The notes: generated by a model not told the origin, from the letters alone. DNA of 64,000 nt from Candidatus Pantoea formicae (GCF_011752625.1 NZ_VWXD01000005.1:62001-126000); one strand, 5' to 3'. Positions 8,407 through 19,500 are shown, numbered from the stretch's first letter. Numbers and translations: made by a program.

Positions 8407-9438
8407 ATGAGTTATTCAGTTAAGCGCTCGACGCTGGCAACCGTGGTGGGTTTGTCCACCCTGATGCTGCTAACAGCTTGTTCCAGCGATCAGCGTTATA
8501 AGCGCCAGGTCAGCGGTGATGAATCTTACCTGCAGGCGCCTGAACTGCATGATTTAAAAGCCCCAGCGGGCATGATTCTGCCGCTGCAGAATGGTGATTA
8601 TGATGTGCCGCACACCGTTGCTAAGGGCGCAGTGGGTAAAGAGCTGGATATCCGTCCGCCAGCCCAGCCACTGGCACTGTTGAACGGCACTCGTGCCCAG
8701 TTTACGGGCAACACGGGCGTGCTGGCCGTCGAGAGCAGTCGCGGTTCCATCTGGTCGCAGGTGGTTAACGTGATTCAGTCTTACAAGTTCCCGATTGCGC
8801 AGCGTGATGATGCCGGGCAGCAGCTGACCACCGATTGGGTGCAGTGGAACCGTGCGGATGAAGACAACCAGTATCGCGGTCGTTACCAGATCAGCGTTCA
8901 GAACCAGAGCTATCAGCAGGTGCTGACCGTTCGTCTGCTGGAACTGCAGCAGAAAGGTGAAACGGTGACGTCGCCAGCGCAGATTCAGCGCTATACCGGC
9001 CAGATGCTCAATGATATCAGCACCGGTCTGGATAAGATCGATACTGCCAGTGCCGATGCCGCAGCAGGCCGCGCGACTGGCCAGATTGATGTCCAGAGCG
9101 GCGCTGATGACACCGGTCTGCCACTGCTGGTACTGCGTTCACCGTTTAACGTGACCTGGCAACGTCTGCCAGCGGCACTGAAGCGCGTGGGTATGGAAGT
9201 GACCGATGACAACCGCTCGCAGGGTAGTCTGAAAGTCACCTACAAACAGCCAGGCAGCAGCGCGTTTGACGCGATTGGTGCGAAAGATCCTGAGCTGCCA
9301 AACGGCGATTACAAATTGCAGGTTGGTGATTTGGATAACCGCAGCAGTCTGCAGTTCATTGATCCTAAGGGCCACGTGCTTACTCAGGCGCAGAACGATG
9401 CGCTGGTGGCGGTGTTCCAGGGTGCACTGAACAAATAA
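8407..9438 (+). CDS. bamC: Outer-membrane assembly lipoprotein BamC
   Basis: 343 residues with a lipoprotein signal peptide ending in the lipobox LLTAC, so C25 should be lipidated. It is part of the BAM complex that inserts beta-barrel proteins into the outer membrane. After a flexible N-terminal region come the two helix-grip domains typical of BamC (roughly 100-220 and 225-343). Length and order match E. coli NlpB/BamC. It sits 14 bases downstream of dapA and is closed by a terminator at 9445. Confidence 0.96.
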   Translation: MSYSVKRSTLATVVGLSTLMLLTACSSDQRYKRQVSGDESYLQAPELHDLKAPAGMILPLQNGDYDVPHTVAKGAVGKELDIRPPAQPLALLNGTRAQFTGNTGVLAVESSRGSIWSQVVNVIQSYKFPIAQRDDAGQQLTTDWVQWNRADEDNQYRGRYQISVQNQSYQQVLTVRLLELQQKGETVTSPAQIQRYTGQMLNDISTGLDKIDTASADAAAGRATGQIDVQSGADDTGLPLLVLRSPFNVTWQRLPAALKRVGMEVTDDNRSQGSLKVTYKQPGSSAFDAIGAKDPELPNGDYKLQVGDLDNRSSLQFIDPKGHVLTQAQNDALVAVFQGALNK

Positions 9439-9444
9439 ATTGCC

Positions 9445-9475
9445 AAAGGGCCGGAGATTCTCCGGCCTTTTTGTT
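9445..9475 (+). terminator. Rho-independent terminator after dapA-bamC
   Basis: GGCCGGAGA/TCTCCGGCC stem (with flanking AAAG/CTTT) followed by TTTTTGTTTT, 7 bases after the bamC stop. Confidence 0.9.
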
Positions 9476-9502
9476 TTGGATTTGGCATAATAGCGCCCGG
9501 CG

Positions 9503-9518
9503 AAGTAAACGATTGCGT
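9503..9518 (+). promoter_or_regulatory. PurR operator upstream of purC
   Basis: AAGTAAACGATTGCGT matches the PurR consensus ACGCAAACGTTTGCGT at 13 of 16 positions, with the central CG in place. It lies 65 bases upstream of purC, where PurR represses purC in E. coli. The conclusion combines position, match and known regulation. Confidence 0.7.
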
Positions 9519-9582
9519 CAGGCAGTCATCGCGCGGTGAAACACCGCTGAACACGGGTTCTTTCATGTTTGGAGTTAATGAG

Positions 9583-10296
9583 ATGCAAAAGCGAGCTGAG
9601 TTGTATCGCGGTAAAGCGAAAACCGTATACAGCACCGATAATCCGGATCTGCTGGTACTTGAATTCCGCAACGATACGTCAGCAGGAGACGGTGCACGAA
9701 TCGAGCAATTTGATCGCAAGGGAATGGTGAACAACAAGTTTAACCATTTCATTATGACCAAACTGCAGGAAGCGGGCATTCCGACCCAGATGGAAGCGCT
9801 GCTGTCGGATAACGAAGCGCTGGTGAAAAAACTGGAGATGGTGCCGGTGGAGTGCGTAGTGCGCAACCGTGCGGCAGGATCGCTGGTAAAACGTCTGGGC
9901 GTGGAAGAGGGCATGCTGCTCAATCCACCGCTGTTTGATCTCTTCCTGAAAGATGACGCCAAACACGACCCGATGGTCAACGAATCTTACTGCGAGACCT
10001 TTGGTTGGGTGAGCAAAGCCAATCTGGCGCGCATGCAGGAGCTGACTTTCAAAGCCAACGACGTACTGAGCAAACTGTTTGATGACGCGGGCCTGATCCT
10101 TGTCGATTTCAAGCTGGAGTTCGGTTTGTTTAATGGCGAAGTGACGTTGGGCGATGAGTTCTCGCCAGACGGCGCGCGTCTGTGGGACAAAGAGACCATG
10201 GACAAAATGGACAAAGACCGTTTCCGTCAGAGCCTCGGCGGGCTGATCGAAGCCTATGAAGAAGTTGCACACCGCTTGGGTGTGAAGCTGGACTAA
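9583..10296 (+). CDS. purC: SAICAR synthase PurC
   Basis: 237 residues, the same as E. coli PurC. It catalyses ATP-dependent joining of aspartate to CAIR in purine synthesis, in the cytoplasm. Conserved blocks [24 protein letters not shown] and LGDEFSPD are all present. Start is ATG 9583 (MQKRAEL), with GGAG 10 bases upstream; an in-frame ATG at 9565 would add six unconserved residues. A PurR box lies upstream and a stem-loop terminator downstream. Transcribed as a single gene here. Confidence 0.98.
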   Translation: MQKRAELYRGKAKTVYSTDNPDLLVLEFRNDTSAGDGARIEQFDRKGMVNNKFNHFIMTKLQEAGIPTQMEALLSDNEALVKKLEMVPVECVVRNRAAGSLVKRLGVEEGMLLNPPLFDLFLKDDAKHDPMVNESYCETFGWVSKANLARMQELTFKANDVLSKLFDDAGLILVDFKLEFGLFNGEVTLGDEFSPDGARLWDKETMDKMDKDRFRQSLGGLIEAYEEVAHRLGVKLD

Positions 10297-10362
10297 GTCT
10301 TCAGCGATGCCTTTTTCGGTGCGTATTCCTGCGCACCGTAAAACAGGGGATCGTGATAAATG

Positions 10363-10395
10363 AAAGGTCGTCATATTTGACGGCCTTTTCTGTTT
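10363..10395 (+). terminator. Probable terminator after purC
   Basis: AAGGTCGTCA and TGACGGCCTT pair with one G-U, followed by TTCTGTTTCT. A second weaker hairpin (CGGTGCG/CGCACCG) lies between it and the purC stop. Confidence 0.65.
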
Positions 10396-10522
10396 CTACC
10401 CTGCATGCACGTTTTCTAATGCGCCTCCTTTCTCTCAATCTCGCTACGCTTGTGCCGCAACGCTGGTGCTTCGCGATGCCGCCAACTAAAATCATGAAAA
10501 ACCGTTTAAACAGGAGCAGGCC

Positions 10523-11389
10523 ATGCGCTGGCAAGGTCGTCGTGAGAGCGACAATGTAGAGGATCGTCGCAATGACTCATCAGGATTCGGTGGGGGCGGC
10601 GGGCGACAAATTCGTATACCGCGTGGCAAAGGCGGCATCATTCTGCTGATCGTGGTGGCAGTAGCGGGCTATTACGGTTACGACCTCACTGCATTGTTGG
10701 AAGGTGGCGCGTCGGTGGCGCAACAGCAGCAGCGACCGGTTAACTCGGCGCAGGACAACGAGGATGCCAAGTTCACCAAGGTGATATTGGCTACCACCGA
10801 AGAGACCTGGAGCACGCTGTTTCAGAAAATGGGCAAACAGTATGTTCCGCCTAAGCTGGTGATGTATCGCAATTACACCTCAACCCGTTGTGGAACGGGC
10901 CAGTCAGCCATGGGACCGTTCTATTGCCCGGCTGATCAAACGGTTTATATCGACCTGTCGTTCTACGATGACATGAAAACCAAACTGGGTGCGGGTGGCG
11001 ATTTTGCCCAAGGCTACGTTATTGCCCATGAAGTCGGCCATCATATTCAGAAACTGCTCGGTATTGAGTCCAAAGTCCGTCAGATGCAGCAGGGTGCCAG
11101 CCAGGCACAGGCCAATCAGCTATCGGTAAAAATGGAGCTACAGGCTGACTGCTTTGCAGGCGTGTGGGGGTACTATGTCCAGCAGCAAAACATGCTGGAA
11201 GTGGGTGATTTACAAAAAGCACTGAATGCAGCTGAAGCCATTGGTGACGACCGTCTGCAACAAAAAAGCCAAGGGCGAGTGGTGCCAGACAGCTTTACGC
11301 ACGGGACTTCGCAGCAGCGCTATACGTGGTTTAAACGCGGGTTCGATAGCGGCAATCCGGGCGATTGCAATACCTTCGCGACCAACTGA
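10523..11389 (+). CDS. ypfJ: Neutral zinc metallopeptidase-like protein YpfJ
   Basis: 288 residues. A basic, glycine-rich N-terminus (residues 1-35) is followed by one membrane segment at about 38-55 and a DUF/peptidase domain of the YpfJ family. A zincin-type motif HEVGHH occupies residues 169-174. The protein is predicted to be membrane-anchored; its substrate is unknown in E. coli too. The stop TGA overlaps the tmcA start (TGATG), so both genes are expressed together. The N-terminal residues up to 30 are low-complexity. Confidence 0.93.
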   Translation: MRWQGRRESDNVEDRRNDSSGFGGGGGRQIRIPRGKGGIILLIVVAVAGYYGYDLTALLEGGASVAQQQQRPVNSAQDNEDAKFTKVILATTEETWSTLFQKMGKQYVPPKLVMYRNYTSTRCGTGQSAMGPFYCPADQTVYIDLSFYDDMKTKLGAGGDFAQGYVIAHEVGHHIQKLLGIESKVRQMQQGASQAQANQLSVKMELQADCFAGVWGYYVQQQNMLEVGDLQKALNAAEAIGDDRLQQKSQGRVVPDSFTHGTSQQRYTWFKRGFDSGNPGDCNTFATN

Positions 11390-13356
11390 TGTTGTTAGCT
11401 GATATGACCGCCGCCATGCAGTGTGCGGGAATTCGCCGTTTGTGTGTGATGGCTGGCGAGGCTGATTGGGTGATGCAGCAGGCAGCCACATGGCGTGACG
11501 CACTCCCCGGCGACTGGCTTATCCTTAGCGACGCCGAGGATTTTCCTCAATCCGTCTCACCCAGCGCACTCCGTACCTTACTGGGTCGTGAATTCCAGCA
11601 TGCCATTTTCGATGCTCGCCGCGGTTTCCATGCGGAAGCCTTCGCCGCACTGGCAGGAACGCTCCGGGCGGGAAGCTGGCTGTTGTTGCTGACTCCACCC
11701 TGGTCATGCTGGGCGACACAACCGGATGTTGATAGCGTGCGGTGGGCGGATGTCGCCGAGCCGATTGCGACACCGCACTTCATTCAGCATCTACAAAAGC
11801 TGATACTCGCGGACTCGCAGATAAAGTTGTTACGTCAGCATCACCCCGCGCGTGAACCTGAGCCGCTGAACTTGCCGGCATGGCATTGTCAGGCTCCCCA
11901 GCAACAGGCGCAGATCCTGCAACAGCTCCTGGCGATGCAAGCGGGGGTTGCAGTGATCACCGCGGCGCGTGGGCGCGGTAAGTCAGCATTGGCCGGGATG
12001 CTGGCCCAGCATAATCAACACTGTCTGGTGACCGCGCCGGGCAAAGTCTCAACTCAGGTGCTGGCCACGTTCGCCGGAGAGCATTTTCACTTTATGGCAC
12101 CCGATGCCATTCTGGCAGCTGAGCCTTTTCCGCAGGCGCAGTGGCTGATTGTGGATGAAGCGGCTGCCATCCCGGCACCTTTGCTTTTTCAATTGGTGCA
12201 ACGTTTTCCGCGAGTGTTGCTCACCACTACGGTGCAGGGCTACGAAGGCACAGGGCGCGGATTCATGCTGCGCTTTTGCGCCAGTCTGGAACTGGTGCGC
12301 TATTTTCAGCTTGATGAACCACTGCGCTGGTCAGCGCGCGATCCGCTGGAACAGTGGCTAAGCCAGGCGCTGCTGTTTGAAGATGCGGCAGATTTCAAAT
12401 CTGAAGGGGAGATAGCAATTTTCCCTGCTGGTCCAGCGCAGGCATATCATTCGCTTGAGCAGGGATACCGACTGCTGGCGAGCGCTCACTATCGAACCTC
12501 TCCCTTAGACCTGCGACGCATGCTTGATGCGCCGGGCATGCGCTTCTGGCTGGCAGGCCAAAATGAAAATATCGTGGGTGCCTTGTGGCTAGTGGAAGAA
12601 GGTGGAATGGACCTGCAGCTGGCTGATGCGGTGTGGGCGGGATTACGCCGTCCGCGCGGCAACCTGGTGGCTCAGTCGATGGCGGCCCATGCCGGTTTTG
12701 CCGAAGCGGCAATCTTGCGATCGCAACGAATGAGTCGAATTGCCGTACAGGCGGCGCAGCGGCTATCCGGTATCGGTAAAGCACTGGTCGAATCGGCTTA
12801 TCAACAGGCACAGGACTGTGATTTTCTTTCTGTGAGTTTTGGCTATACCGATGCGCTGTGGCAATTCTGGCAACGTTGTGGCTTCAAGCTGGTACGCATA
12901 GGCTCACAGCGCGAAGCCAGCAGTGGTTGCTATGCCGCGATGGCTATTCGGGCCATTTCACCTGCGGGTGAGCAATTGCAGCAACGGGCTGAGCAGCGAC
13001 TGAAGCGCGATAGTCAGTGGTTAGGCGACATCATCGATCTTACCTTCGACAAAAGTGAACAAGATCAGGCACTCAACGACGATGACTGGTCATTACTGGT
13101 GGGATTTGCCTGGGCTCAGCGCCCCTATGAAGCCAGCTACGCAGTGTTGCAGCGTCTGGTGCGTACCTCTGCACAACCTCTTCTTCAGGCGCTCCTTGTA
13201 CAAAAACAAACGCTAACGGATGTGGCACAGCAAGCCAACCTGAGTGGGCGCAAAGCATTGATACAGCAGCTACGCCAGGAGACGGCTGAAGCGTTAATGC
13301 AGTGTGATGCTGAGCGGGCAGCGCAGTGGAGGCAACGATTAGTTTCGTTGCAATAA
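11389..13356 (+). CDS. tmcA: tRNA(Met) cytidine acetyltransferase TmcA
   Basis: 655 residues against 671 in E. coli. It makes N4-acetylcytidine at the wobble base of elongator tRNA-Met, using acetyl-CoA and ATP. In order: N-terminal DUF1726 domain, RecD-like helicase domain with Walker A (RGRGKS, K198), the DEAAAIP Walker B motif, then a GNAT acetyltransferase domain around 380-520 and a C-terminal tail. Start is ATG 11389, overlapping the ypfJ stop by one base; an upstream in-frame TTG at 11365 lies inside ypfJ and is less likely. Confidence 0.95.
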   Translation: MLLADMTAAMQCAGIRRLCVMAGEADWVMQQAATWRDALPGDWLILSDAEDFPQSVSPSALRTLLGREFQHAIFDARRGFHAEAFAALAGTLRAGSWLLLLTPPWSCWATQPDVDSVRWADVAEPIATPHFIQHLQKLILADSQIKLLRQHHPAREPEPLNLPAWHCQAPQQQAQILQQLLAMQAGVAVITAARGRGKSALAGMLAQHNQHCLVTAPGKVSTQVLATFAGEHFHFMAPDAILAAEPFPQAQWLIVDEAAAIPAPLLFQLVQRFPRVLLTTTVQGYEGTGRGFMLRFCASLELVRYFQLDEPLRWSARDPLEQWLSQALLFEDAADFKSEGEIAIFPAGPAQAYHSLEQGYRLLASAHYRTSPLDLRRMLDAPGMRFWLAGQNENIVGALWLVEEGGMDLQLADAVWAGLRRPRGNLVAQSMAAHAGFAEAAILRSQRMSRIAVQAAQRLSGIGKALVESAYQQAQDCDFLSVSFGYTDALWQFWQRCGFKLVRIGSQREASSGCYAAMAIRAISPAGEQLQQRAEQRLKRDSQWLGDIIDLTFDKSEQDQALNDDDWSLLVGFAWAQRPYEASYAVLQRLVRTSAQPLLQALLVQKQTLTDVAQQANLSGRKALIQQLRQETAEALMQCDAERAAQWRQRLVSLQ

Positions 13357-13429
13357 ATCCATTATCTCGTTCAAATTTTCCCAATATCACTTCGTCCCCA
13401 GCGGCGTATAGTGATTTGAGGAGGATCTT

Positions 13430-14125
13430 ATGGCACTACAATACGTCATTGTTCAGCAACCCACTCAGGCCGCGCAGCTCTTTCTGCTGTATCACGGCGT
13501 AAATGATAATCCCGATTCCATGGCGCAAATCGGCAGCTGGTTCGCGAAAGCGTTTCCAGAAGCACTGGTGGTCGCGGTAGGGGCTCCTTATCCTGGCACG
13601 GTGCCGCAAGGCCGCCAGTGGTTCGCCGACATCCCAACGCACGATCGCTCGGAACAGCAAGGGGTGAATGCCGTGATGCCGATGTTTGTGGAGTCGGTCC
13701 GCCACTGGCAGCAGGCGAGCGGCGTGAGACCAGAAGCCACTGCCCTGGTCGGTTTTTCTCAGGGTGGGATCATGGTACTCGAAGGGGTAAAAGCACATGC
13801 CGATCTGGCAGGCAGAGCGATTGTGTTTAGTGGTCGCTATGCCACCTTGCCAGAGCGCGTTAGTCCGCGTAATACCCTGCATCTGATTCACGGTGATTAC
13901 GATGAGCAGATTCCGCTGGAGCATGCTGAAGCGGCGATGCAACGCTTGACGGCACTCGGAGGCGATGTGACGTTGGATGTGGTGGACGATTTGCCACATG
14001 CAATTGACGATCGCGGGATGCAGTTAGCCTTGAATCATTTGCGCTATACCGTGCCACGTCGTTATTTTGATGAGGCCCTCAGCGGTGCCAAACCTGGTGA
14101 TGATGATGTGGTAATGATGGTGTAG
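13430..14125 (+). CDS. ypfH: Alpha/beta-hydrolase (carboxylesterase) YpfH
   Basis: 231 residues, matching E. coli YpfH across its length. The nucleophile elbow GFSQG places the serine at S110. An Asp in the HGDYDE segment and the His in DLPHAID complete the likely triad. It is a soluble esterase of the phospholipase/carboxylesterase family; the physiological substrate is not known. The start ATG has GAGGAGG upstream. An imperfect inverted repeat follows the gene. Confidence 0.93.
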   Translation: MALQYVIVQQPTQAAQLFLLYHGVNDNPDSMAQIGSWFAKAFPEALVVAVGAPYPGTVPQGRQWFADIPTHDRSEQQGVNAVMPMFVESVRHWQQASGVRPEATALVGFSQGGIMVLEGVKAHADLAGRAIVFSGRYATLPERVSPRNTLHLIHGDYDEQIPLEHAEAAMQRLTALGGDVTLDVVDDLPHAIDDRGMQLALNHLRYTVPRRYFDEALSGAKPGDDDVVMMV

Positions 14126-14142
14126 AGGACTTTCTGCTCTCA

Positions 14143-14215
14143 CGTAGCGGTGCAATTTAGCGAGCACCTGGCAGCAGCGTTGCTGCATATACGCGCGCTA
14201 AATCGCGCCGCTACG
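14143..14215. repeat. Imperfect long inverted repeat between ypfH and ypfN
   Basis: Two 23-base arms (14143-14165 and 14193-14215) match as inverted copies at 20 of 23 positions, with core GTAGCGGNGC and ATTTAGCG. They lie between convergent ypfH and ypfN. This resembles an extragenic palindromic (REP/BIME-like) element, and the stem might also end transcription. No T-tract follows it. Confidence 0.7.
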
Positions 14216-14240
14216 GTTACAGAGACATTTTCCGCCGTGA

Positions 14241-14429
14241 TTACTTCTTATTCGGCCAGTCGTCGTCATCATCCCATTTATCGTTAAAGTCGCGATGTGG
14301 TGGTAAATCCGGTTTGTTATCCATAAACTTTTTGTGATCGATACGTTTTAAGTCTTTATAAACGTTCATTAAAATACCGACCATCAGCAGGATCACTAAG
14401 ATCCACCAGTACTCTTTAAAGAATTCCAT
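14241..14429 (-). CDS. ypfN: Small membrane protein YpfN
   Basis: 62 residues with one membrane segment (about 7-24, [16 protein letters not shown]), then a basic stretch and an acidic tail (KWDDDDDWP). It matches E. coli YpfN (66 residues, UPF0370), of unknown function. It lies 21 bases downstream of dapE on the same strand and is probably co-transcribed. Confidence 0.93.
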   Translation of the reverse strand: MEFFKEYWWILVILLMVGILMNVYKDLKRIDHKKFMDNKPDLPPHRDFNDKWDDDDDWPNKK

Positions 14430-14450
14430 CCCATTGCTCCTTTAGCGTGC

Positions 14451-15578
14451 TTAGGCGATCAGCTGTTCCATGATGCGCTGATACATACGGCTGAGCATCT
14501 GCAAATCTGACGCTTTCACGCACTCATTAATCTTATGAATGGTGGCATTCACCGGGCCCAGTTCCACGACCTGCGCACCCATCCGCGCGATAAAGCGCCC
14601 GTCGGAGGTGCCGCCCGTGGTCAACAACTGTGGCTTAATTTCATTATAGTGCGCAACGGCGTTCACCACGGCATCGACCAGTTTGCCGCGTGAAGTCAGG
14701 AAGGGCTGACCGGAAACATTCCACTCCAGTGTGTAACGCAACTGATGACGATCCAGCAGCGCAGCAACGCGCTCTTTGATCATCTGATCGGTGAGTTCGG
14801 TGCTAAAACGGAAGTTGAACTGAACAAAGAATTCGCCAGGAATGACGTTATTGCTGCCGGTTCCAGCCTGTACGTTGGCAATCTGCATGCTGGTTGGCGG
14901 GAAGAATTCGTTACCCTGATCCCACTCTGTGGCTACCAGCTCATTCAGGGCTGGCATGGCGCGATGCACCGGATTATCGGCCAGATGAGGATAAGCCACG
15001 TGTCCCTGTACGCCATGAATCGTCAGATTGGCGGTCATCGAGCCACGACGGCCATTCTTCACCACGTCGCCAACGATTTCAGTACTGGAAGGTTCGCCCA
15101 CCAGACAGTAATCCATGCGTTCGTTGCGCGCCATTAAGCGCTCAACTACTTTCACTGTGCCATTGACGGCACTGGCTTCTTCGTCAGAAGTGATCAGAAA
15201 CGCCAGACGACCTTTGTGCTGTGGATTGGCGGCGACAAAACGTTCTGCCGCGACCACCATCGCCGCCAGCGAACCTTTCATATCCGCGGCACCACGGCCA
15301 AACAACATGCCATCACGAATCGAAGGCTCAAACGGTGGGCTGATCCAACGGTTGGCATCACCCGGTGGCACCACGTCAGTATGACCGGCAAACGCTAAGG
15401 TTTCGCCCTGGCCGCGTGTGGCCCAGAAGTTCAGCGTATCGCCGATGTGCATCTGTTCGACCGTAAAGCCAATCGCTTCAAGGCGTGCGATCAGCAACCC
15501 CTGACAGCCGGCATCATCCGGGCTAAGTGACGGACGACGAATTAGCTGCTGAGCCAGCTCAATGACCGGACAGAACAT
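14451..15578 (-). CDS. dapE: Succinyl-diaminopimelate desuccinylase DapE
   Basis: 375 residues, the same as E. coli. This M20 zinc peptidase-family enzyme hydrolyses N-succinyl-L,L-diaminopimelate to diaminopimelate. Metal-binding and catalytic residues are visible: H66 and D68 in GHTDVVP, D99 in GAADMKG, E133/E134 in SDEEA, and the C-terminal H in ATIHKINEC. Start is ATG 15578 (MFCPVIEL), one base after the yffB stop; upstream in-frame codons lack homology. Part of yffB-dapE-ypfN. Confidence 0.98.
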   Translation of the reverse strand: MFCPVIELAQQLIRRPSLSPDDAGCQGLLIARLEAIGFTVEQMHIGDTLNFWATRGQGETLAFAGHTDVVPPGDANRWISPPFEPSIRDGMLFGRGAADMKGSLAAMVVAAERFVAANPQHKGRLAFLITSDEEASAVNGTVKVVERLMARNERMDYCLVGEPSSTEIVGDVVKNGRRGSMTANLTIHGVQGHVAYPHLADNPVHRAMPALNELVATEWDQGNEFFPPTSMQIANVQAGTGSNNVIPGEFFVQFNFRFSTELTDQMIKERVAALLDRHQLRYTLEWNVSGQPFLTSRGKLVDAVVNAVAHYNEIKPQLLTTGGTSDGRFIARMGAQVVELGPVNATIHKINECVKASDLQMLSRMYQRIMEQLIA

Positions 15579-15579
15579 G

Positions 15580-15948
15580 TTATGACTTCTCCTGGATAAA
15601 CGCGTGATAAAGGGAATCGTTAAAACCGACCAGCAGGTCGCCATTAGGCGCAGACAGCACTGGGCGTTTAATAATGGCAGGCTGGGCTAGCATCAGTGCT
15701 TTCGCGCTGGCCGCATCGTTAATCGCATCACGTTCGGCTTCTGGCAGTTTCCGCCAAGTGGTGCCGCGCGTATTCAGCAGCACTTCATAGCCCACTTGAT
15801 CGATAAAGGATTGCAGCAGCGCATCATCAATGCCGTCCACGCGATAATCGTGAAAACGATAGTCGATGCCGGATGCGGTCAAAGAGTTGCGTGCTTTTTT
15901 TATGGTGTCGCAATTTTTAATGCCGTACATCACCCACTGCGCTGTCAT
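15580..15948 (-). CDS. yffB: ArsC-family reductase-like protein YffB
   Basis: 122 residues with a thioredoxin-like fold of the ArsC/Spx family. The N-terminal YGIKNCDT places the conserved Cys at C13, and RGTTWRKL and IKRP are present as in E. coli YffB. The true substrate is unknown; arsenate reduction has not been shown for this subgroup. Start ATG 15948 has AGGA seven bases upstream. It precedes dapE with a one-base gap. Confidence 0.93.
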   Translation of the reverse strand: MTAQWVMYGIKNCDTIKKARNSLTASGIDYRFHDYRVDGIDDALLQSFIDQVGYEVLLNTRGTTWRKLPEAERDAINDAASAKALMLAQPAIIKRPVLSAPNGDLLVGFNDSLYHAFIQEKS

Positions 15949-16352
15949 CGCTTATTCCTGCCCTGTAAAAAATAAAGCGCGAGTTTACCATAGCGCTCGG
16001 CTGGCTGTGACCACTGCGGCAGTTGGCCCCGCGATTTATTTGTTTTTTCATGATTATTTCGCTGTCATCAATAGCATTAATTAGATCCAGTAAACGTTTT
16101 CATTAGCGTCTTGAATAATTGCCGACGGCATCATCAGGATCCTAAGAATTATCTTAATCGTGAAAATGTGCTAGCTGATAACTCCCGTGATTTTTTCTAA
16201 TTGTGTTAAGGGGTTGCTGAAGTGTGCGTCAGTACGCATTTTCGACAATTTGACGCATTTGTGAGCTTTTGCCGATGGTGATGAGTGGTGGAAACGTATT
16301 CACCTGTAGAAAAAAACGGCGTAGAATTCTCACTACAATAAGAGAGGGTACG
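15949..16352. other. Divergent intergenic region yffB/ypfM
   Basis: 404 bases with no credible ORF other than ypfM at its right end. It is AT-richer than its surroundings. It holds a small palindrome (TGCGT-CAGT-ACGCA, 16225-16238) and a nearby repeat of GACGCA at 16252-16257. The promoters of yffB and ypfM should lie here. No RNA gene recognised. Confidence 0.5.
16299..16327 (+). promoter_or_regulatory. Candidate sigma70 promoter of ypfM
   Basis: TTCACC (16299-16304) and TAGAAT (16322-16327) are 17 bp apart and would start transcription about 20 bases before ypfM. Read by eye only. Confidence 0.4.
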
Positions 16353-16415
16353 ATGGTCGACACCGAATTGGGAAACTGGAAAGAATTTATTGAAGCGATG
16401 TTACGTAGTAAGTAA
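16353..16415 (+). CDS. ypfM: Small protein YpfM (20 residues)
   Basis: ATG at 16353 behind GAGAGGG, ending at TAA 16413-16415. The product contains ELGNWKEFIEAML and closely matches the 19-residue E. coli YpfM, which has been detected as an expressed small protein. The order yffB-ypfM-acrD is also as in E. coli. The peptide is probably amphipathic; no function is known. Conservation of sequence, frame, ribosome-binding site and position together argue that it is a real gene. A strong terminator follows at 16476. Confidence 0.88.
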   Translation: MVDTELGNWKEFIEAMLRSK

Positions 16416-16475
16416 TCCGCGAAGAGAAAAGCAGGGCACTCCCAACTTGCTGTAATTCTAACCACACAAAGCAAT

Positions 16476-16507
16476 AAAGCCGCTATGACAACATAGCGGC
16501 TTTTTTA
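16476..16507. terminator. Bidirectional terminator between ypfM and acrD
   Basis: AAAGCCGCTATG and CATAGCGGCTTT pair perfectly around ACAA. T-runs flank the stem on the plus strand, and the A-rich flank (AATAAA) gives a partial T-run on the minus strand. It would serve ypfM and acrD. Confidence 0.88.
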
Positions 16508-16513
16508 TTGGCT

Positions 16514-19500
16514 TTAGTCGTGCGGCTTCTCTTTGAGCGGGAAGCGTCGACGCACCAGTACAAAGAACAGTGGCACAAAGAAGATAGCCAACAGAGTGGC
16601 AGAGATCATCCCGCCCATGACACCGGTTCCGACGGCATGCTGGCTTCCCGACCCCGCACCGCTGCTGATTGCCATTGGCAACACGCCGAAGATAAAGGCC
16701 AGCGACGTCATCAGAATCGGGCGCAGACGCTGGCGTGAGGCCTCTAGCGTGGCCTCGAACAACTCACGGCCTTTACTGTTGATTTCGTTGGCGAATTCCA
16801 CAATCAGAATGGCATTCTTCGCGGACAAACCGATGACCGTCAGCAAGCCTACCTGGAAATACACATCGTTCTCTAGCCCACGCACATAGGTGGCCACCAG
16901 TGCGCCCACCACGCCAAGCGGCACCACCAGCATGACGGAGAACGGGATCGACCAGCTCTCATACAAGGCGGCCAGGCACAAGAACACCACCAGCAGTGAA
17001 ACGGCATACAGTGCGGGAGCCTGTGAACCAGAAAGACGTTCCTGATAAGACGCGCCAGTCCACTGTAAACCGACGCCCAGCGGCAATTGGCCCACCAGTT
17101 TCTCCATCACATCCATTGCAGTTCCGCTACTGACGCCGTTCGCGGCTTCCCCCACAATCTCAACCGCCGAATAGCCGTTGTAACGTTCCAGACGCGGCGA
17201 ACCCGTCTCCCAGTGGCTTGTCGCGAAGGCGGAGAAGGGCACCATGGTGCCGCTGTTGTTGCGTACATACCATTTGTTAACGTCGTCTGGCAGCATGCGG
17301 AACTCGGGTGCGGCCTGAACGTACACTTTCTTCACACGACCGCGGTCGAGGAAGTCGTTGACGTAAGTTGAACCCCAGGCCGTGGTCAGCGTGTCGTTGA
17401 TGGTATCGAGTGAAACGCCAAGCGCCTGCGCTTTGCGCTGATCGATATCGATCTGCAGCTGCGGGCTGTCATCCAAGCCATTGTGACGCACGCGCGACAA
17501 GGCAGGGTTGCTGTCGGCCAGCTCAAGCAGTTTGTCACGCATCGCCATCAACTGCGTATGACCAACACCGCCGTGATCCTGCAACTCCATATCGAAACCG
17601 GAGGAGCTACCCATACCGGTAATCGCCGGTGGACTGCTGGCAATCACACGTCCTTCTTTAATCTTTTTGAAGGCTTTGGTCGCACGATCGATGATAGCGA
17701 ACGAGGTACGATCGCTGCCCGGACGATCTTCCCAATCCTTCAAACGGACGAACAGACGCGCCACGTTCTGACCGTTACCCCCCGGACCGGCACCAATGGT
17801 TGAGAACACCGAAAGCACGTTATCTTTCTCGGCGGTCATATAGTAGTTTTCAACCTTCTCAACCACCTTTGATGTCTGCTGTAGCGTGGCCCCTGGCGGC
17901 AGTTGCACCTGCGTCAGAAACACGCCACGGTCTTCCAGCGGCAGGAATGAGGTGGGCAGGCGAATAAACAGGAATGCCATAATGCCGATGATGCCAAGAT
18001 AGAGCAGCAACCAGCGGCCACCCTTCACCAGAATGCGTGCCACGCCGCGCTCATAGCGCTCAGCGCTGGCGTTAAACATGCGGTTAAACCAACCGAAGAA
18101 GCCACGACGACCGTGATGCTGCCCTTGTTCTAAAGGTTTGAGCAGGGTCGAACACAGGGCTGGGGTCAGAATCATCGCCACCAGAACTGACAACACCATG
18201 GCAGACACGATGGTGATTGAGAACTGGCGGTAAATGGCCCCAACCGTGCCGCCGAAGAAGGCCATGGGGACAAAGACCGCCGACAGCACCAGCGCAATCC
18301 CCACCAACGCGCCCTGAATCTGGCCCATCGATTTTCGCGTGGCGGCGCGCGGTGACAGGCCTTCCTCGCTCATGATGCGCTCAACGTTCTCCACCACCAC
18401 GATGGCATCATCCACCAATAGCCCGATCGCGAGCACCATGGCAAACATAGTGAGGGTGTTGATACTGAAACCGCAGGCGTAGAGCACCGCAAAGGTGCCG
18501 AGCAACACTACCGGCACCGCGATGGTGGGGATCAGCGTGGCGCGGAAATTCTGCAAGAACAGATACATCACGAGGAACACCAGCAGGATAGCTTCCAGCA
18601 GGGTCTTCACGACGTCTTTGATTGAGGCTTTGACGAAGGGAGTGGTTTCAAACGCCACTTTGGCTTCTAGCCCGTGCGGGAAGTAGTGTGATAACTCTTC
18701 AACGCGGGCGCGCACCAGCTTATCAGTATTCATCTCATTGGCGCCGGAGGCCAACTTGATGCCGAGACCGGAAGCCGCTTGGCCGTTGTAACGGCTCAGG
18801 TAATCATACTTCTCAGCGCCCATGGTGACGCTGGCCACATCACCCAGCGTGACCACGGAACCGTCGGTGTTGGTTTTCAGCGTGATGCCACGGAATTGCG
18901 CGGGTGTCTGCAGCATTGACTGCGCATTGACCGTGGCGTTCAGCGCTTGTTTGTCCACAGACGGCAAGCCGCCGACCTGACCTACAGCGACCTGGGTATT
19001 CTGCGACTCAATCGCACTGACCACATCATCGGTGGTGAGGGCATAGGCGATCAGTTTGTTAGGGTCGAGCCAAATACGCATGGCATATTGTGAACCGTAG
19101 GCATCAACCTGCCCCACGCCGTCAATACGACTCAGCGGATCCTGAATGTTACTGGCGACATAATCTGCAATATCCTGTTTGTCCATACTTCCGTCGGTAG
19201 AAACAAACGCAATCATCAAAATATTGCTGTCACCGGTTTTATTGACCGTCACGCCTTGCGATTGCACCGCCGCGGGCAGCTTACGTAATGCCGTTTGCAG
19301 CTGGTTCTGCACCTGTTGACGTGCTTCATCAGGATCGGTCCCGGCGGTAAAGGTGAGAGTGATTTGCGCCTGACCGGTGTTACTGCTGTTAGAGGACATG
19401 TACATCAAATTATCGATGCCGGTCATGTTCTGCTCGATAACCTGCGTAACCGTGTTTTCCAGCGTTTCAGCAGAGGCGCCGGGGTAGTTCGCCGTGATAC

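Noticed and set aside
17086..17371. Plus-strand ORFs within acrD
   Set aside because: Antisense shadows; acrD is intact over 1038 codons with no frameshift.
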